NCBI GenBank assembly: GCA_963841945.1
Contig: CAWJFC010000008.1
Span: forward strand, 1 to 64,000
DNA length: 64,000 bases
From: Acidiflorens sp963841945
Lineage (GTDB): Bacteria; Acidobacteriota; Terriglobia; Terriglobales; Acidobacteriaceae
Direction: 5' to 3'
The position numbers were made by a program, and so were the translations under genes. The stretch's first letter is position 1. Every line of letters begins with the position of its first letter. The notes under the pieces were generated by a model, which ran no database searches, was not told the origin of the DNA, and saw only the letters and a list, made by a program, of their open reading frames with translations. This document shows, in pieces, positions 6,741 through 16,135 of the stretch.

Positions 6741-9464
6741 TTACTTAGCTTGCTTGTGAGCATCTTGCCATAGTATCGCGTTCAAAGTTGCTGGATTGAC
6801 AGCGTCAGGCCTTGAAAAGTTCATCTTCTCTGACGTGTGTGCGCCCGGAGCGTTTTCGGCATTCGCTTGGTAGAGAAGGCCATTCTTTAGATTCGTGTAG
6901 TCCGCATCGTAAGCGGGTTGGTCTCCGGCACCGCTGAAAAGTGGCGACATCACTGGTGCGTGTGCGTCAAATTCGTTCATTGGTGGTAGACCAATAAGCT
7001 CCTCCATCGAGTGCACCATGCCCGCAGTAGTATAAAAGTTGTGATCGGCAAAGGGTTGACTCGACCGGGGCGAATATTTACTAATCACCAAGGCGATCGA
7101 ACGATGAGCGTCAACGTGGTCCGCGCCATTCTGTGCATCATCTTCTACGACAAAAATCGCTGTGTCCTCCCAATAAGAGCTATGCGAGACAGCTTCCACA
7201 ACCCGGCCCAGTGCCAGATCGTTATCTGCAAGCGACGCCCGCGGCGACGGTTTGCCAACTCTGGTCCCACTCGTGTGGTCATTGGGAAGGTATAGCAAGA
7301 TAAACTGTGGCAGTTCTTTTGCTGATCCGCGAGCATTAACAAATGCCGTAAACTCGCGGAGGAACTCGTCGGCACGCAATTGGTCGGGATACAGAAGGTT
7401 AAAATCTGCAAACAGTGGATCAAAATGATTCCGCTGAGCGGCCTTGGTGGGCCGAACAGATTTCAGCCTTGGAATAGGCCAGGGCCAAGGACTTTCGGCC
7501 CCAGGCGGAGTACCCACATTCGGGGGTAAGCGCTCACCTTTTCGTATTTCAGCCGGTGAACACGAATTCGATATCGCCGTCGGCGGACCTTCTTGCGGCG
7601 AAGATGGATTTTCGTCTTTACACCAAGCCGCATCCAACATCTCCCCATAGATACGGTACGTGTAATTGTGCCGTGCAAGGTTATCCCAAATGAACCCCGT
7701 ACCGGGGTCATCCATATCAGGAAGATCTTGGTCAAGCTGATTTCCAAAGCTTTCGGGGCGCTCACTCCCCCGGTAAATGATTGGCCAGATGACCTCCATG
7801 TAATCGGATGAGGCCGAAGCATCCGACCATAAGTGCCCATTAGCTGACACTTCCCCGCTGTCGTAAAAATTGTCAAGCACACCAAACTGAAGCGCTAACT
7901 TATGATGATTTGGCGTAATCTCGGCCCCATACATAACGAGTGAGGGATCTCCGTTGCCAGCACTTAGATCTCCAAATAGTTGATCATAAGTTCTATTCTC
8001 CTTCAGAATATAGATGACATGCCGGATAGGGTTTTTGCCGCTGGCAAACTCAAATTTGCCGGGATTTGTATGAATCAGATTATCTTCTTCAACTTGTCGA
8101 GTGTATGCCGCAAGGTTTCTCACGATCTCGTCAACTTTTAACCGCTGGATAGATCCGCCAATCAGAGTGGCAATGTAGGGGTGAGGATTGGGATGCAGGC
8201 CACTCTGGACGGTGGCTTTTATACCATTCGGTCCACTACCAGTGCCCTTGGCGCTAGCAATGAGCAGGTCGTCGCCTTCAATTGCCAGAGCACTCGGGTA
8301 CCACTCCGTGGGAACGAACCCAATTGGCAATTCGGGTTCTTCTGGCTTGGTTCGGGTTTCAAGATTGAAAACTGCCACTGCATTCAACGCCGCGCTTGCG
8401 GCATAAAGGAATTTTTGATCAGTCGAGAGGGCCAAACCAATTGGAATCGAGCCGGCAGCCTCAGCGCTCCCCAGCGCCACCCGATACGTATGTAGAGGCG
8501 TTCCAGACTTCACATCCACGGCCATTACGCCATCGTAGTGAGCGTCTCCAGCATTCGAGAGGGCCACGTAGAGAATGCTCTCATCTTGATTCAAACGAAG
8601 GGACGTCGGGTGCAGACCTGCAGAGGAAGGACTTTGGGGTTTCCCCAGCGCGATACGCCGCGCGACGATACCGCGCCTGATATCTAATTCCGCGATGGAT
8701 GACGCATTCCACAGACTGACCCATGCTCTAGTTTGATCGCGGTTTACGACGACGCTATGAGGGAATGCTGCAGGAATATATTTACTGACACTTAGGTCGA
8801 ACGTTTGTAGTATCTTACCCGAATTGACGTCCAAAAGGACCGCATTGTCCGAAAGATTATTGGCTATCAGAAGTCGATCACCCGTGACCGCAGGCAACAC
8901 ATCTAAACCTGCAGGATACGGTGCTGCTACGCCACTGCCGATGGAGCTTGCGTCATAAGTGACTTGCTTGTCAGCACCAAGTTGCTGCGGTCCAAGTGTT
9001 ATGAATTTATCTCGAACCACCTCGCCGTCATTGAACTTGTAAACGGCTATTCCATTATTTGTAAGAGAAGCCATTGACGCATAAAGGCTTCTGCCATCGC
9101 CGGAGATTCCAAGTCCTATAAAGTAACTCTGCACCGTCGACTTCTCATCACCGCGCAGCGCGTTATCTGGAAAATCGAGGAGCGTCCCATTATGGAGGTC
9201 GAGAATCGCTATCGATTGGCGAATTCCGCTCTGTTCCGTGCCGTATCCTTGGTTAAGAATGGCTGCATAACGGTGGTCAGGGCTTATGGCGATTGTTGCA
9301 GGATAGCTGTTAACACTACCCACAAAACCGGGCACTGGCAAACTAATGGCCCTACTGGTAGGAAGAAATATTTTCCTCGCCTTTTCTGTGGCAGCCGCAG
9401 CGACCAGCACTGCTGATAAGAATATAAGCACGGCACAGCGTCGATGCTTTTTGACTGTACGCAC
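6741..9464 (-). CDS. secreted YVTN beta-propeller / phosphoesterase fusion
   Basis: 907 aa with an N-terminal signal peptide (residues 10-25). Residues about 50-430 form a YVTN-type beta-propeller, with repeated blades such as ATIAISPDHRYAAIL, GLGISGDGRSLYAS, LRLNQDESILYVALS and LALSTDQKFLYAAS. Residues about 470-900 form an alkaline-phosphatase-superfamily phosphoesterase. It opens with HVIYILKENRTYDQLFGDL (the Asn/Thr nucleophile region of phospholipase C-type enzymes) and has FILLYLPNDHTSG and AIFVVEDDAQNGADHVDAHRS as metal-site blocks. Such fusions are common in Acidobacteriota and are probably periplasmic or extracellular. Phosphodiester or phosphonate substrates are possible. It is monocistronic. 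Confidence 0.82.
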   Translation of the reverse strand: MRTVKKHRRCAVLIFLSAVLVAAAATEKARKIFLPTSRAISLPVPGFVGSVNSYPATIAISPDHRYAAILNQGYGTEQSGIRQSIAILDLHNGTLLDFPDNALRGDEKSTVQSYFIGLGISGDGRSLYASMASLTNNGIAVYKFNDGEVVRDKFITLGPQQLGADKQVTYDASSIGSGVAAPYPAGLDVLPAVTGDRLLIANNLSDNAVLLDVNSGKILQTFDLSVSKYIPAAFPHSVVVNRDQTRAWVSLWNASSIAELDIRRGIVARRIALGKPQSPSSAGLHPTSLRLNQDESILYVALSNAGDAHYDGVMAVDVKSGTPLHTYRVALGSAEAAGSIPIGLALSTDQKFLYAASAALNAVAVFNLETRTKPEEPELPIGFVPTEWYPSALAIEGDDLLIASAKGTGSGPNGIKATVQSGLHPNPHPYIATLIGGSIQRLKVDEIVRNLAAYTRQVEEDNLIHTNPGKFEFASGKNPIRHVIYILKENRTYDQLFGDLSAGNGDPSLVMYGAEITPNHHKLALQFGVLDNFYDSGEVSANGHLWSDASASSDYMEVIWPIIYRGSERPESFGNQLDQDLPDMDDPGTGFIWDNLARHNYTYRIYGEMLDAAWCKDENPSSPQEGPPTAISNSCSPAEIRKGERLPPNVGTPPGAESPWPWPIPRLKSVRPTKAAQRNHFDPLFADFNLLYPDQLRADEFLREFTAFVNARGSAKELPQFILLYLPNDHTSGTRVGKPSPRASLADNDLALGRVVEAVSHSSYWEDTAIFVVEDDAQNGADHVDAHRSIALVISKYSPRSSQPFADHNFYTTAGMVHSMEELIGLPPMNEFDAHAPVMSPLFSGAGDQPAYDADYTNLKNGLLYQANAENAPGAHTSEKMNFSRPDAVNPATLNAILWQDAHKQAK

Positions 9465-9649
9465 ATTTAACCCCTAACCACTGAGAATGGCCCTTTGCAA
9501 ACCGGATGCAATGTGTTGTGGAATCCGTCTGATATAGTTCGTCGCCGTAAGGCGGGCAGTCGGCACAAACCCGACTCAATCAGTTCGAAACACCGGTTGC
9601 CGTCTACTACCCCTCCAACACGCCACAAGAATGAGCATTACATCGTTCA

Positions 9650-10043
9650 CTATTCCGCATCCGTTACAAGGGGAACATCTGTTTTCTCGACGATTTGAGA
9701 ACGTGCGATCGCACGGGTTTCTTTCCGTTCATATACCTTTCCCGACGCTCTCACGTATTTACCAACAAAGGGTAGCAAACATTTCCGTTGGTCGGTATCG
9801 GGCATCGACTCGGAGATTGGTACATAGATTACGCCGTCCTTGTCCAGTATGATCAAAAGGGAACCAAGCTTTGCACATGCCAGTACGCATTTGAGATTGA
9901 ACTTGAGTGCGGTCGCCGCAGGGTTTTGAATCGGGCAGGAAATGTCACGGGACCACCCCTTCAACTGTCGTCACGGCCGACTCTGAACCTGGGCTATCGC
10001 TCATACCAATCGCGATCGCCGCCAACAGCACTATAACGAACAT
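9650..10043 (-). pseudogene. small secreted protein, frameshifted
   Basis: From ATG 10043 the minus strand reads a leader, MFVIVLLAAIAIGMSDSPG, then TTVEGVV. One frame over, the text continues as RDISCPIQNPAATALKFNL, CVLACAKLGSLLIILDKDGVIYVPISESMPD and VGKYVRASGKVYERKETRAIA, to a stop at 9650. Removing one C in the run near 9948-9953 joins the two as VEGVVRDISCP. The intact product would be about 130 aa, exported, with a Cys-rich CxxxC segment and a small OB-like C-terminal strand set (VGKYVRVSGxVYER). It is broken here by a +1 shift, or this is a sequence error. Function unknown. Confidence 0.6.
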
Positions 10044-10168
10044 AAGAGGTCTTTAAATGTGCACGTGGACTGTACATCATTGCAAGGGTATTGCTGACCT
10101 CTCAAACATTAGGCCATGCACCCGAACTATCGTCTTGAACAAATGTGATCGGCACTGGGAATTTGTAC

Positions 10169-10560
10169 TCACACGGCCGCTCTACGTGGCTCACGATGAG
10201 TATTGGGTTGACTCTCCGTATGGGCACACGCAAACGACCATGAGCCGCCCCACAGCGCGACCGCTATCAGTAGGCTCGACCATTCCGCAGGGTTGCTCTG
10301 CGCATTCGGTATCCCATATAAACCCATCACCCACGGTAAATGAAGAGTCACAACCCACACGGCGAAGATCGAACCTATCCCCACGGCTGCCCACGGCGGG
10401 AGAGAGTTTATGTTCATCACAACGCCACCGGTAATAAGTGCCGCCCCGAACAATGCCACCCAGAACGCGTGCCATGTGGGTCCATGGGTTTTAAAGTGTG
10501 AATCGTCAAAGTACTTGTCGAGCGCAAGCCCTGTTAGGAGCCGTCACGCGAACCTGGCTA
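10169..10560 (-). pseudogene. integral membrane protein remnant (possibly DoxX-like)
   Basis: The frame reads LTGLALDKYFDDSHFKTHGPTWHAFWVALFGAALITGGVVMN, then WAAVGIGSIFAVWVVTLHLPWVMGLYG, NPAEWSSLLIAVALWGGSWSFA and a short tail, so at least three membrane helices. There is no start codon, and a TGA interrupts the frame just upstream of LTGLALD (near 10543). The N-terminal half is missing. The pattern resembles DoxX-like quinone-linked membrane proteins, but the family call is weak. Broken gene in the same decayed zone as its neighbours. Confidence 0.5.
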
Positions 10561-10964
10561 CTGAATTCACACGAAGGTGAACTTGAAAGAGCACAACAAT
10601 AAGCTCCTTTCGCATCCAGAGCCAGCATGACAGGCGACAGCGTTTTACCCAACAATGTCTTTTAACGGTGCTGAAAGGCTAGTCACTAAGTCCGGGATCA
10701 ACAATCGAAACTTCTGTCATCAACATTTTCATTGTTACGCGAAATATTCGATTCAATTCAGCAACATCGACAGACTTGGGTACGCATTCAGAGAGGGCAA
10801 TCCGTTCCAACTGCGGAAGGTCATCGAGCCCACGCCGCCTGACAGTAAGCTGCCGAAAATGGATGAAGAACCCTCGCACGTCGTCAGACAATTTCGAAAA
10901 TCGTCCTCTCTCCCCGACTATATTTTAATTGTTTGTTCCGGAGACATAGGTAACAGAACGTTCC
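10561..10964. other. intergenic stretch, nothing firm
   Basis: About 400 bases. A minus-strand frame at 10679-10891 (70 codons) has no recognisable domain and no clear ribosome-binding site, so it is not called. Confidence 0.35.
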
Positions 10965-11411
10965 TCAAGCAGGGCACGGTTCTGCGGATAAGGAGTCGAC
11001 CCGGCCGAAAGCGTCGCTCAACAGCTTGGCTGCGGCTCGGGTTTCTTCTCCGGTCGGCAACTGGATCTGGAGCAGACCCTCTCGTCCGAGGTTTGGCAAG
11101 GGCGAGAAAGCGCACTGGTGTTGCATGATGAAGTCCAACGTGTGAGACAAATCCTTCGATCGAAAGCCGTTTTTGAAGTGGATGCCTTTGGTATGCGACG
11201 CGAAGGATGACGTCCAGTAGTCGCAGACCAGATTCCATTCGCCCGGAGACTTGGACGACCAAATCATCAGGTAGTCCAGAGAGTTATCGGATGCGAAAGC
11301 GTATTCCAGGTGAAGCGATCCTGACGTGGCATCCTTCATCAAATCTGGCCAGCTCTGGATAACCGCGGACTCGAGCAGCCGGTCCAGACACTGCGTATTA
11401 GCTGGCGTCAT
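10965..11411 (-). CDS. conserved hypothetical protein
   Basis: 148 aa. It contains mixed alpha/beta text with aromatic clusters (GEWNLVCDYWTSS, KDLSHTLDFIMQHQ) and no export signal or metal motif. Its ATG overlaps the stop of the upstream membrane-protein gene as ATGA (11408-11411), which supports translation from this start. Not recognised as any named family. Confidence 0.6.
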   Translation of the reverse strand: MTPANTQCLDRLLESAVIQSWPDLMKDATSGSLHLEYAFASDNSLDYLMIWSSKSPGEWNLVCDYWTSSFASHTKGIHFKNGFRSKDLSHTLDFIMQHQCAFSPLPNLGREGLLQIQLPTGEETRAAAKLLSDAFGRVDSLSAEPCPA

Positions 11412-11755
11412 AGAGACTCGCTTCCTGGCATGCGATCGGTGATCGACACGATCGACAGCCTGCGTTTTGGCTGTAATAACTCAAGCGAAAAAAAGAACAG
11501 AAGCACCGTGAAGGCGCTCGCAATCCCCGTGATGTAGTTAGAGAACGGAGAGGAAGCAACCGGATTAAACGGGCAAACTGCCAGCAGGAGCAATGTCATC
11601 CAAACATACCGGCGCATTCTTGCCGCCCGGGTGAGCACAACCGTACCCGCCGCCACCGCGAATTGCGACAAGGGCCGACAGGAGGAAATCGAGTACCAGA
11701 ATCCGCCTTCCCTCAAAGCTGCAATCGCACTCCACTTGATAATTTTCGTAAGCAA
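11408..11755 (-). CDS. small membrane protein of the DUF6804 type
   Basis: 115 aa from TTG 11755, which has AAAGGTGG about seven bases upstream; the frame is open to 11842, but that would overlap the next gene. Three to four hydrophobic helices are seen: LSQFAVAAGTVVLTRAA, YVWMTLLLLAVCPFNPV and FTVLLFFFSLELLQ. The CPFNPV turn and the tail LSIVSITDRMPGSESL resemble short acidobacterial membrane proteins with an FNP motif. The ATGA overlap with the downstream gene implies coupling. Function unknown. Confidence 0.6.
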   Translation of the reverse strand: MLTKIIKWSAIAALREGGFWYSISSCRPLSQFAVAAGTVVLTRAARMRRYVWMTLLLLAVCPFNPVASSPFSNYITGIASAFTVLLFFFSLELLQPKRRLSIVSITDRMPGSESL

Positions 11756-11807
11756 TGAGTTGCCACCTTTTCTGGTCTTTAGGTTCTGGCCGTTCAAGTC
11801 ACGACCT

Positions 11808-12242
11808 TCAGCCTCTTGCCCAGTCCGCGTGACGCTGGCCATTCTGTCTGCTCTCTACGCTTTCGAGCTGGTAGCCCTTTTGTATGTGGCGCGAATGCGC
11901 GGAAACGGTTACGTAGGGGACACCCAAGAAGTGCCTGGCCACAATTGCGGTAACTTCGAGGCAATTGAAGTTCTGGTGCTTAACCTTGCGCGCGATTCGT
12001 TCCAACGCTCGCTGGATCTTGCCCGCTCCAATCACGCCTAAAAACGTCGCCTTGATTTCGTCCGCCATGAAGAGGAAATTCCACCGTGCGGCATGAATCC
12101 TGTGATCGAGAGTGAAGCCATCATGCGCCCTTACGACGTTCCAACTTCCGAAGTAGGGTTCGCTTTGCAGAGCCAGAACCTCGGTCATGCGTGGCGACTC
12201 TTCGCCGATCAGGACCGTTCCGACTTGAACGATTGGCGTCAT
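11808..12242 (-). CDS. conserved hypothetical protein
   Basis: 144 aa from ATG 12242. It has a soluble alpha/beta composition with an ordered core: GSWNVVRAHDGFTLDHRIHAARWNFLFMADEIKATFLG, then KIQRALERIARKVKHQNFNCLEVTAIVARHFLGVPYVTVSAHSRHIQ. The regular text and strong codon-position pattern argue for a real gene. I associate similar unnamed proteins with Acidobacteriota. It is the first gene of a three-gene minus-strand unit (52 bp gap to the next). Function unknown. Confidence 0.6.
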   Translation of the reverse strand: MTPIVQVGTVLIGEESPRMTEVLALQSEPYFGSWNVVRAHDGFTLDHRIHAARWNFLFMADEIKATFLGVIGAGKIQRALERIARKVKHQNFNCLEVTAIVARHFLGVPYVTVSAHSRHIQKGYQLESVESRQNGQRHADWARG

Positions 12243-12433
12243 GGAGATTCTTCCCCCGTAATTTGGTTGTTAATGGAAACCCGCGGGCGACCTTGCTATA
12301 CCCATGACTCTAGAAGATCGACGACTGCAATTCTGAGCAATTTTGACCAGTTGTTTTGCGGTAAAGAGCATATTGATTCGAAAGGAGAACTGCCGTTCCG
12401 CGAGGCAGTGACCCACCGATTCAGGAATGTTTG

Positions 12434-14857
12434 ATGTCCGTCATAGAGAAAGTACCCTTGGTGCAGACCTTCGAACTCGCCAGCGCATTGCCGGGGACAC
12501 CCGTCCATGGGACAGAAGCCCCTGTTCATTTGCAATCGAACGCGGGGCTACCAAGTCGGATTGCCGTTGTGGGCAACTATCTGCCGAGGCAGTGTGGGAT
12601 CGCCACTTTTACTACCGACTTATGTGACGCGATCGCCGCTGAGTGCGGCGCAGCCAAGCTGTTCGCGATTCCGGTCAATGACACGGAGTTGGGATACGAC
12701 TACCCGTCGCGGGTACGGCTCGCTCTTGCTCAGGACGAGATCTCCTCCTACTCGCAAGCGGCGAACTTTCTCAATTTCACGAACTTCGATCTAATCTGCC
12801 TGCAACACGAGTATGGAATCTTTGGGGGCCCGGCGGGCAGTCACATTCTGGCTCTTCTTGGGCGTCTCAAAATGCCGGTGATCACTACGCTGCATACGGT
12901 TCTTCGCGAACCGAACCCTGACCAGCGGCGGGTGATGGAGGAAATCGCGTCGCTCTCGGATCGCCTGATCGTGATGAGCGAGCTGTCTTCGCAGTTCCTG
13001 CAGGAAATATTCAAAGTGCCGGGCCGCAAGATCGATATGGTTCCTCACGGCGTTCCCGACGTGCCCTTTCTGGACCCGAATTTCTACAAAGATCGTTTCG
13101 GGGTGGAAGGTAAAGCGGTGCTCCTCACGTTCGGCCTGCTCTCACCGAACAAGGGAATCGAGAACGTGATTCAAGCGCTGCCGCATATCTTGTCGAAGCA
13201 CAAGAATGTGGTATATGTCGTCGCGGGCGCGACTCATCCCCACATTCTGCGCCGGGAAGGGGATCGATACCGCGAGGGTCTCCAGGCGTTGGCCAAAGAG
13301 ATCGGCGTGGAATCGAATGTATTGTTTCACAACCGTTTCGCGAGTCCCGCGGAAATGGCCGAGTTCATTGGCGCGGCGGACATCTATATCACTCCCTACC
13401 GTCACGAGGCTCAGGTAGTCTCCGGAACCCTGGCTTATGCCCTGGGTGCGGGCAAGGCCATCATCTCGACCCCTTACTGGCATGCCATCGAGCTACTGGA
13501 CGACCGCCGCGGCGCCCTGGTCCCTTTTCAAGATCCGGAGGCGATCGCTCGCAAAACTGTCGAACTTCTGGACACCCCCGCGATCCGGCATGCGATGCGG
13601 AAACGTGCTTACTTATATTCTCGCGAAATGGTTTGGAAGAAAGTCGCGCAGGGGTACATGGCGAGTTTTGCGCGCGTTCGCAGTGACCGCATGCAGCAGC
13701 CGCGTCTGACGGCGGATGCTGGGCTGAAAAAGAATCTCAACCAACTGCCCGAACTCAACCTCGACCACTTGCATCGCCTAACCGATGACACCGGCCTGCT
13801 CCAGCACGCGACTTTTGCGGTTCCTAACTATTCTGAGGGATATACCACCGACGATAACGCGCGCGCTTTAGTTCTGATCGTCCTTCTCGAACAACTTGGA
13901 CAAACAGAACTGCGGGAACTTCACGACATGGGTTCGCGGTACCTGGCGTTCCTGGGGTATGCGCTAAATCCAGCCAACGGAAGGTTCAGAAACTTCCTGA
14001 GTTATGCCCGCGTATGGAGCGAGGCGGAGGGATCAGAGGACTGCCACGGTCGCGCGCTGTGGGCGCTGGGAATGGTGCTGGGGCGATCGAAAGACCAGGC
14101 CCTCCGAGGCGCAGCTGGCCGACTGTTTGAGATGGCTCTCCCGGCCGTGCTTGCCTTCACAAGTCCGCGTGCCTGGGCGTTTACAGTCTTGGGAATTGAA
14201 GAGTACTTGAATTCATTTCCGGGCGATCGGGATGCGCAAAAGGTGAGTTCGGTTATGGCTACTCGGCTGGTTGACAACTATAACGGAAACCAGTCAGCGG
14301 GATGGCGCTGGTTTGAAAATGTTCTGGCCTACTCCAATGCCAAATTGGCCCAGGCTGTGCTGGTCGCCGGTTCTCGCACCCTGAATCACGAGATGATGGC
14401 GACCGGCCTCGCAGCTTTGGATTGGCTGAACGAAATGCAGCATTGCGAAGGTCAGGATCATTTTGTCCCCATCGGCTCGCAAGGGTTTTACCGGAAGGGA
14501 CAAACGCGCGCGCGTTTCGATCAACAACCGGTGGAAGCAGGCGGCGCGGTTTCCGCCTGTCTCGAGGCTTATCACATAACGGACGACGATCGTTGGCGCA
14601 AGGAAGCCTGGTCGGCGTTCGACTGGTTTCTGGGAAGTAACGACTTGGGCTCTCCCTTGTACGATCCGGTTACCGGCGGTTGCCGCGACGGTTTGCACCC
14701 AGAGAGGGTGAATGAAAACCAGGGAGCTGAATCCACTCTGGCATTCTTGATGGCGCAAGTCGAAATGCGCTTGCTCGGCGAAGTCGACGGTCCACGATCG
14801 GGCCCTAAACTGGTCACCACTAGCAACCAGGGCGAAGTCGCCCAACCTGTACTCTGA
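12434..14857 (+). CDS. GT4 glycosyltransferase fused to a helical-barrel domain
   Basis: 807 aa from ATG 12434. Residues about 40-420 are a GT-B glycosyltransferase of family 4. It has the N-terminal loop GNYLPRQCGIATFTTDL, the strand VLLTFGLLSPNKGIE, and the nucleotide-sugar E-x7-E-like region HEAQVVSGTLAYALGAGKAII. Residues about 440-780 are rich in helical hairpins (YTTDDNARALVLIVLLEQ, DCHGRALWALGMVLG, GGAVSACLEAYHITDDDRW, NENQGAESTLAFL), like an (alpha/alpha) barrel of glycoside hydrolase type. It is followed 30 bp later by a GH130 enzyme, a pairing that suggests synthesis and turnover of a manno- or gluco-oligosaccharide. The acceptor is unknown. Confidence 0.85.
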   Translation: MSVIEKVPLVQTFELASALPGTPVHGTEAPVHLQSNAGLPSRIAVVGNYLPRQCGIATFTTDLCDAIAAECGAAKLFAIPVNDTELGYDYPSRVRLALAQDEISSYSQAANFLNFTNFDLICLQHEYGIFGGPAGSHILALLGRLKMPVITTLHTVLREPNPDQRRVMEEIASLSDRLIVMSELSSQFLQEIFKVPGRKIDMVPHGVPDVPFLDPNFYKDRFGVEGKAVLLTFGLLSPNKGIENVIQALPHILSKHKNVVYVVAGATHPHILRREGDRYREGLQALAKEIGVESNVLFHNRFASPAEMAEFIGAADIYITPYRHEAQVVSGTLAYALGAGKAIISTPYWHAIELLDDRRGALVPFQDPEAIARKTVELLDTPAIRHAMRKRAYLYSREMVWKKVAQGYMASFARVRSDRMQQPRLTADAGLKKNLNQLPELNLDHLHRLTDDTGLLQHATFAVPNYSEGYTTDDNARALVLIVLLEQLGQTELRELHDMGSRYLAFLGYALNPANGRFRNFLSYARVWSEAEGSEDCHGRALWALGMVLGRSKDQALRGAAGRLFEMALPAVLAFTSPRAWAFTVLGIEEYLNSFPGDRDAQKVSSVMATRLVDNYNGNQSAGWRWFENVLAYSNAKLAQAVLVAGSRTLNHEMMATGLAALDWLNEMQHCEGQDHFVPIGSQGFYRKGQTRARFDQQPVEAGGAVSACLEAYHITDDDRWRKEAWSAFDWFLGSNDLGSPLYDPVTGGCRDGLHPERVNENQGAESTLAFLMAQVEMRLLGEVDGPRSGPKLVTTSNQGEVAQPVL

Positions 14858-14887
14858 AACTGTTTCTTGTGCTCACGTGAAATCCTT

Positions 14888-15871
14888 ATGACTATTGCCG
14901 CGGTAACTCGCTATGCTCCCCTGCTCGTCCGCCATCCTGGTAACCCGATCCTTACCAGCAAGCATTGGCCTTACTCGATCAATAGTGTCTTCAACGCCGG
15001 AGCCACGCTGCTGGAGGACGGCTCAACGCTCTTGCTCTGCCGGGTGGAAGATCGACGCGGCCTGTCTCATCTTTGTGCTGCCCGCTCACGCAATGGGCGC
15101 GATGGATGGCAGATCGATCATGAGCCGACAATGATGTCGAGCCCCAAGGAATATCCGGAGGAGATCTGGGGTATTGAAGATCCGCGGATCACGTTTGTTC
15201 CCGAACTACAGCAGTATGTTGTGACTTACACGTCTTATTCGCGCGGTGGCCCCGGAGTCTCTCTCGCCTTGACCAAGGACTTCCGCACCTTCGAACGCTA
15301 TGGGGTCATCATGCCGCCCGACGACAAGGACTCGGCGCTTTTGCCGCGAAGAATTAACGGCTACTGGGCCCTCATTCACCGCCCGATGACTCCCCTCGGT
15401 TCCCACATGTGGATCTCATACTCACCGGACCTGCGCTACTGGGGACGGCACCGACTCATTCTGGAGGCTCGGCGCGGAGCTTGGTGGGACGCGAATAAGA
15501 TCGGGCTGTCTCCGCCGCCTATCGAAACGACCAGAGGATGGCTGATGCTCTATCACGGTGTACGCCATACTCCCTCGGGCTGTCTCTATCGATTGGGCAT
15601 GGCCCTGTTCGACCTGGAGAATCCTGAAAAATGCCTCCTGCGAGGCGACTCTTGGATCTTTGGCCCCGAGGCCGACTATGAGCGCAATGGCGACGTAAAG
15701 GATGTCGTATTTCCCTGTGGTTATACCCTGGATCCCGACGGCGATACGCTCAACATCTACTACGGAGCCGCGGATTGCTCGATCGCTCTAGCCCGGGCCA
15801 GCGTTCGCGCTCTGCTGGAGTGGCTGGACGCCAATGGAAGTTGCGAGGGTGGGCGGCGCGTATCTGACTGA
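14888..15871 (+). CDS. GH130 family glycoside phosphorylase/hydrolase
   Basis: 327 aa from ATG 14888; an in-frame TTG lies 21 bases upstream. It is a five-bladed propeller of family GH130, with NSVFNAGATLLEDG, EIWGIEDPRITFVPE (the Asp acting as general acid in the family), PPDDKDSALLPRRINGYWALIHRP and WLMLYHGVRHTPSGCLYRLGMALFD. Family members phosphorolyse or hydrolyse beta-mannosyl linkages. A His or Arg rather than an Arg pair at the phosphate site would decide hydrolase versus phosphorylase, and I cannot settle that by eye. It is coupled with the upstream GT4 gene. Confidence 0.85.
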   Translation: MTIAAVTRYAPLLVRHPGNPILTSKHWPYSINSVFNAGATLLEDGSTLLLCRVEDRRGLSHLCAARSRNGRDGWQIDHEPTMMSSPKEYPEEIWGIEDPRITFVPELQQYVVTYTSYSRGGPGVSLALTKDFRTFERYGVIMPPDDKDSALLPRRINGYWALIHRPMTPLGSHMWISYSPDLRYWGRHRLILEARRGAWWDANKIGLSPPPIETTRGWLMLYHGVRHTPSGCLYRLGMALFDLENPEKCLLRGDSWIFGPEADYERNGDVKDVVFPCGYTLDPDGDTLNIYYGAADCSIALARASVRALLEWLDANGSCEGGRRVSD

Positions 15872-15979
15872 AAAAGCTCGCGTCTATATTACATCCGGGC
15901 ATGAACCTCGCACTTAGTTTCGCGCTGTAAGGAACGGATCAGAAGCCAGAGTTAACATTTGTTCGATAAGGAGGGACAC

Positions 15980-16135
15980 ATAGTTGGAATTGTATTGATT
16001 GTGATCCTGGTGCTCGCCCTCATGGGTGTGCTTCCAAGATGGCGGCACAGCCGGAATTGGGGTTATGGTCCGAGCAGTGGCGTGGGGCTGGCGCTAATCA
16101 TCGTTGTCGTTCTTATGCTCCTCGGCCGCGTGTGA
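15980..16135 (+). CDS. DUF3309-type mini membrane protein, apparently ATA start
   Basis: 51 codons reading VGIVLIVILVLALMGVLPRW, HSRNWGYGPS and SGVGLALIIVVVLMLLGRV, a clear DUF3309 protein: two hydrophobic helices around the conserved W-x-H-S-x-x-W-G-Y-G-P-S turn. A strong ribosome-binding site (AAGGAGG, 15968-15974) is spaced five bases from ATA at 15980. That is exactly where family members have ATG. The next in-frame alternative starts are TTG 15995 and GTG 16001, which would cut the first helix. So either ATA is used as a weak start or the gene has a start-codon mutation. Role unknown; often seen in stress-related clusters. Confidence 0.7.
   Translation: MVGIVLIVILVLALMGVLPRWRHSRNWGYGPSSGVGLALIIVVVLMLLGRV

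Noticed and set aside
10655..11128. 157-codon plus-strand frame
   Set aside because: It overlaps the better supported minus-strand gene at 10965 and has no domain or ribosome-binding site.
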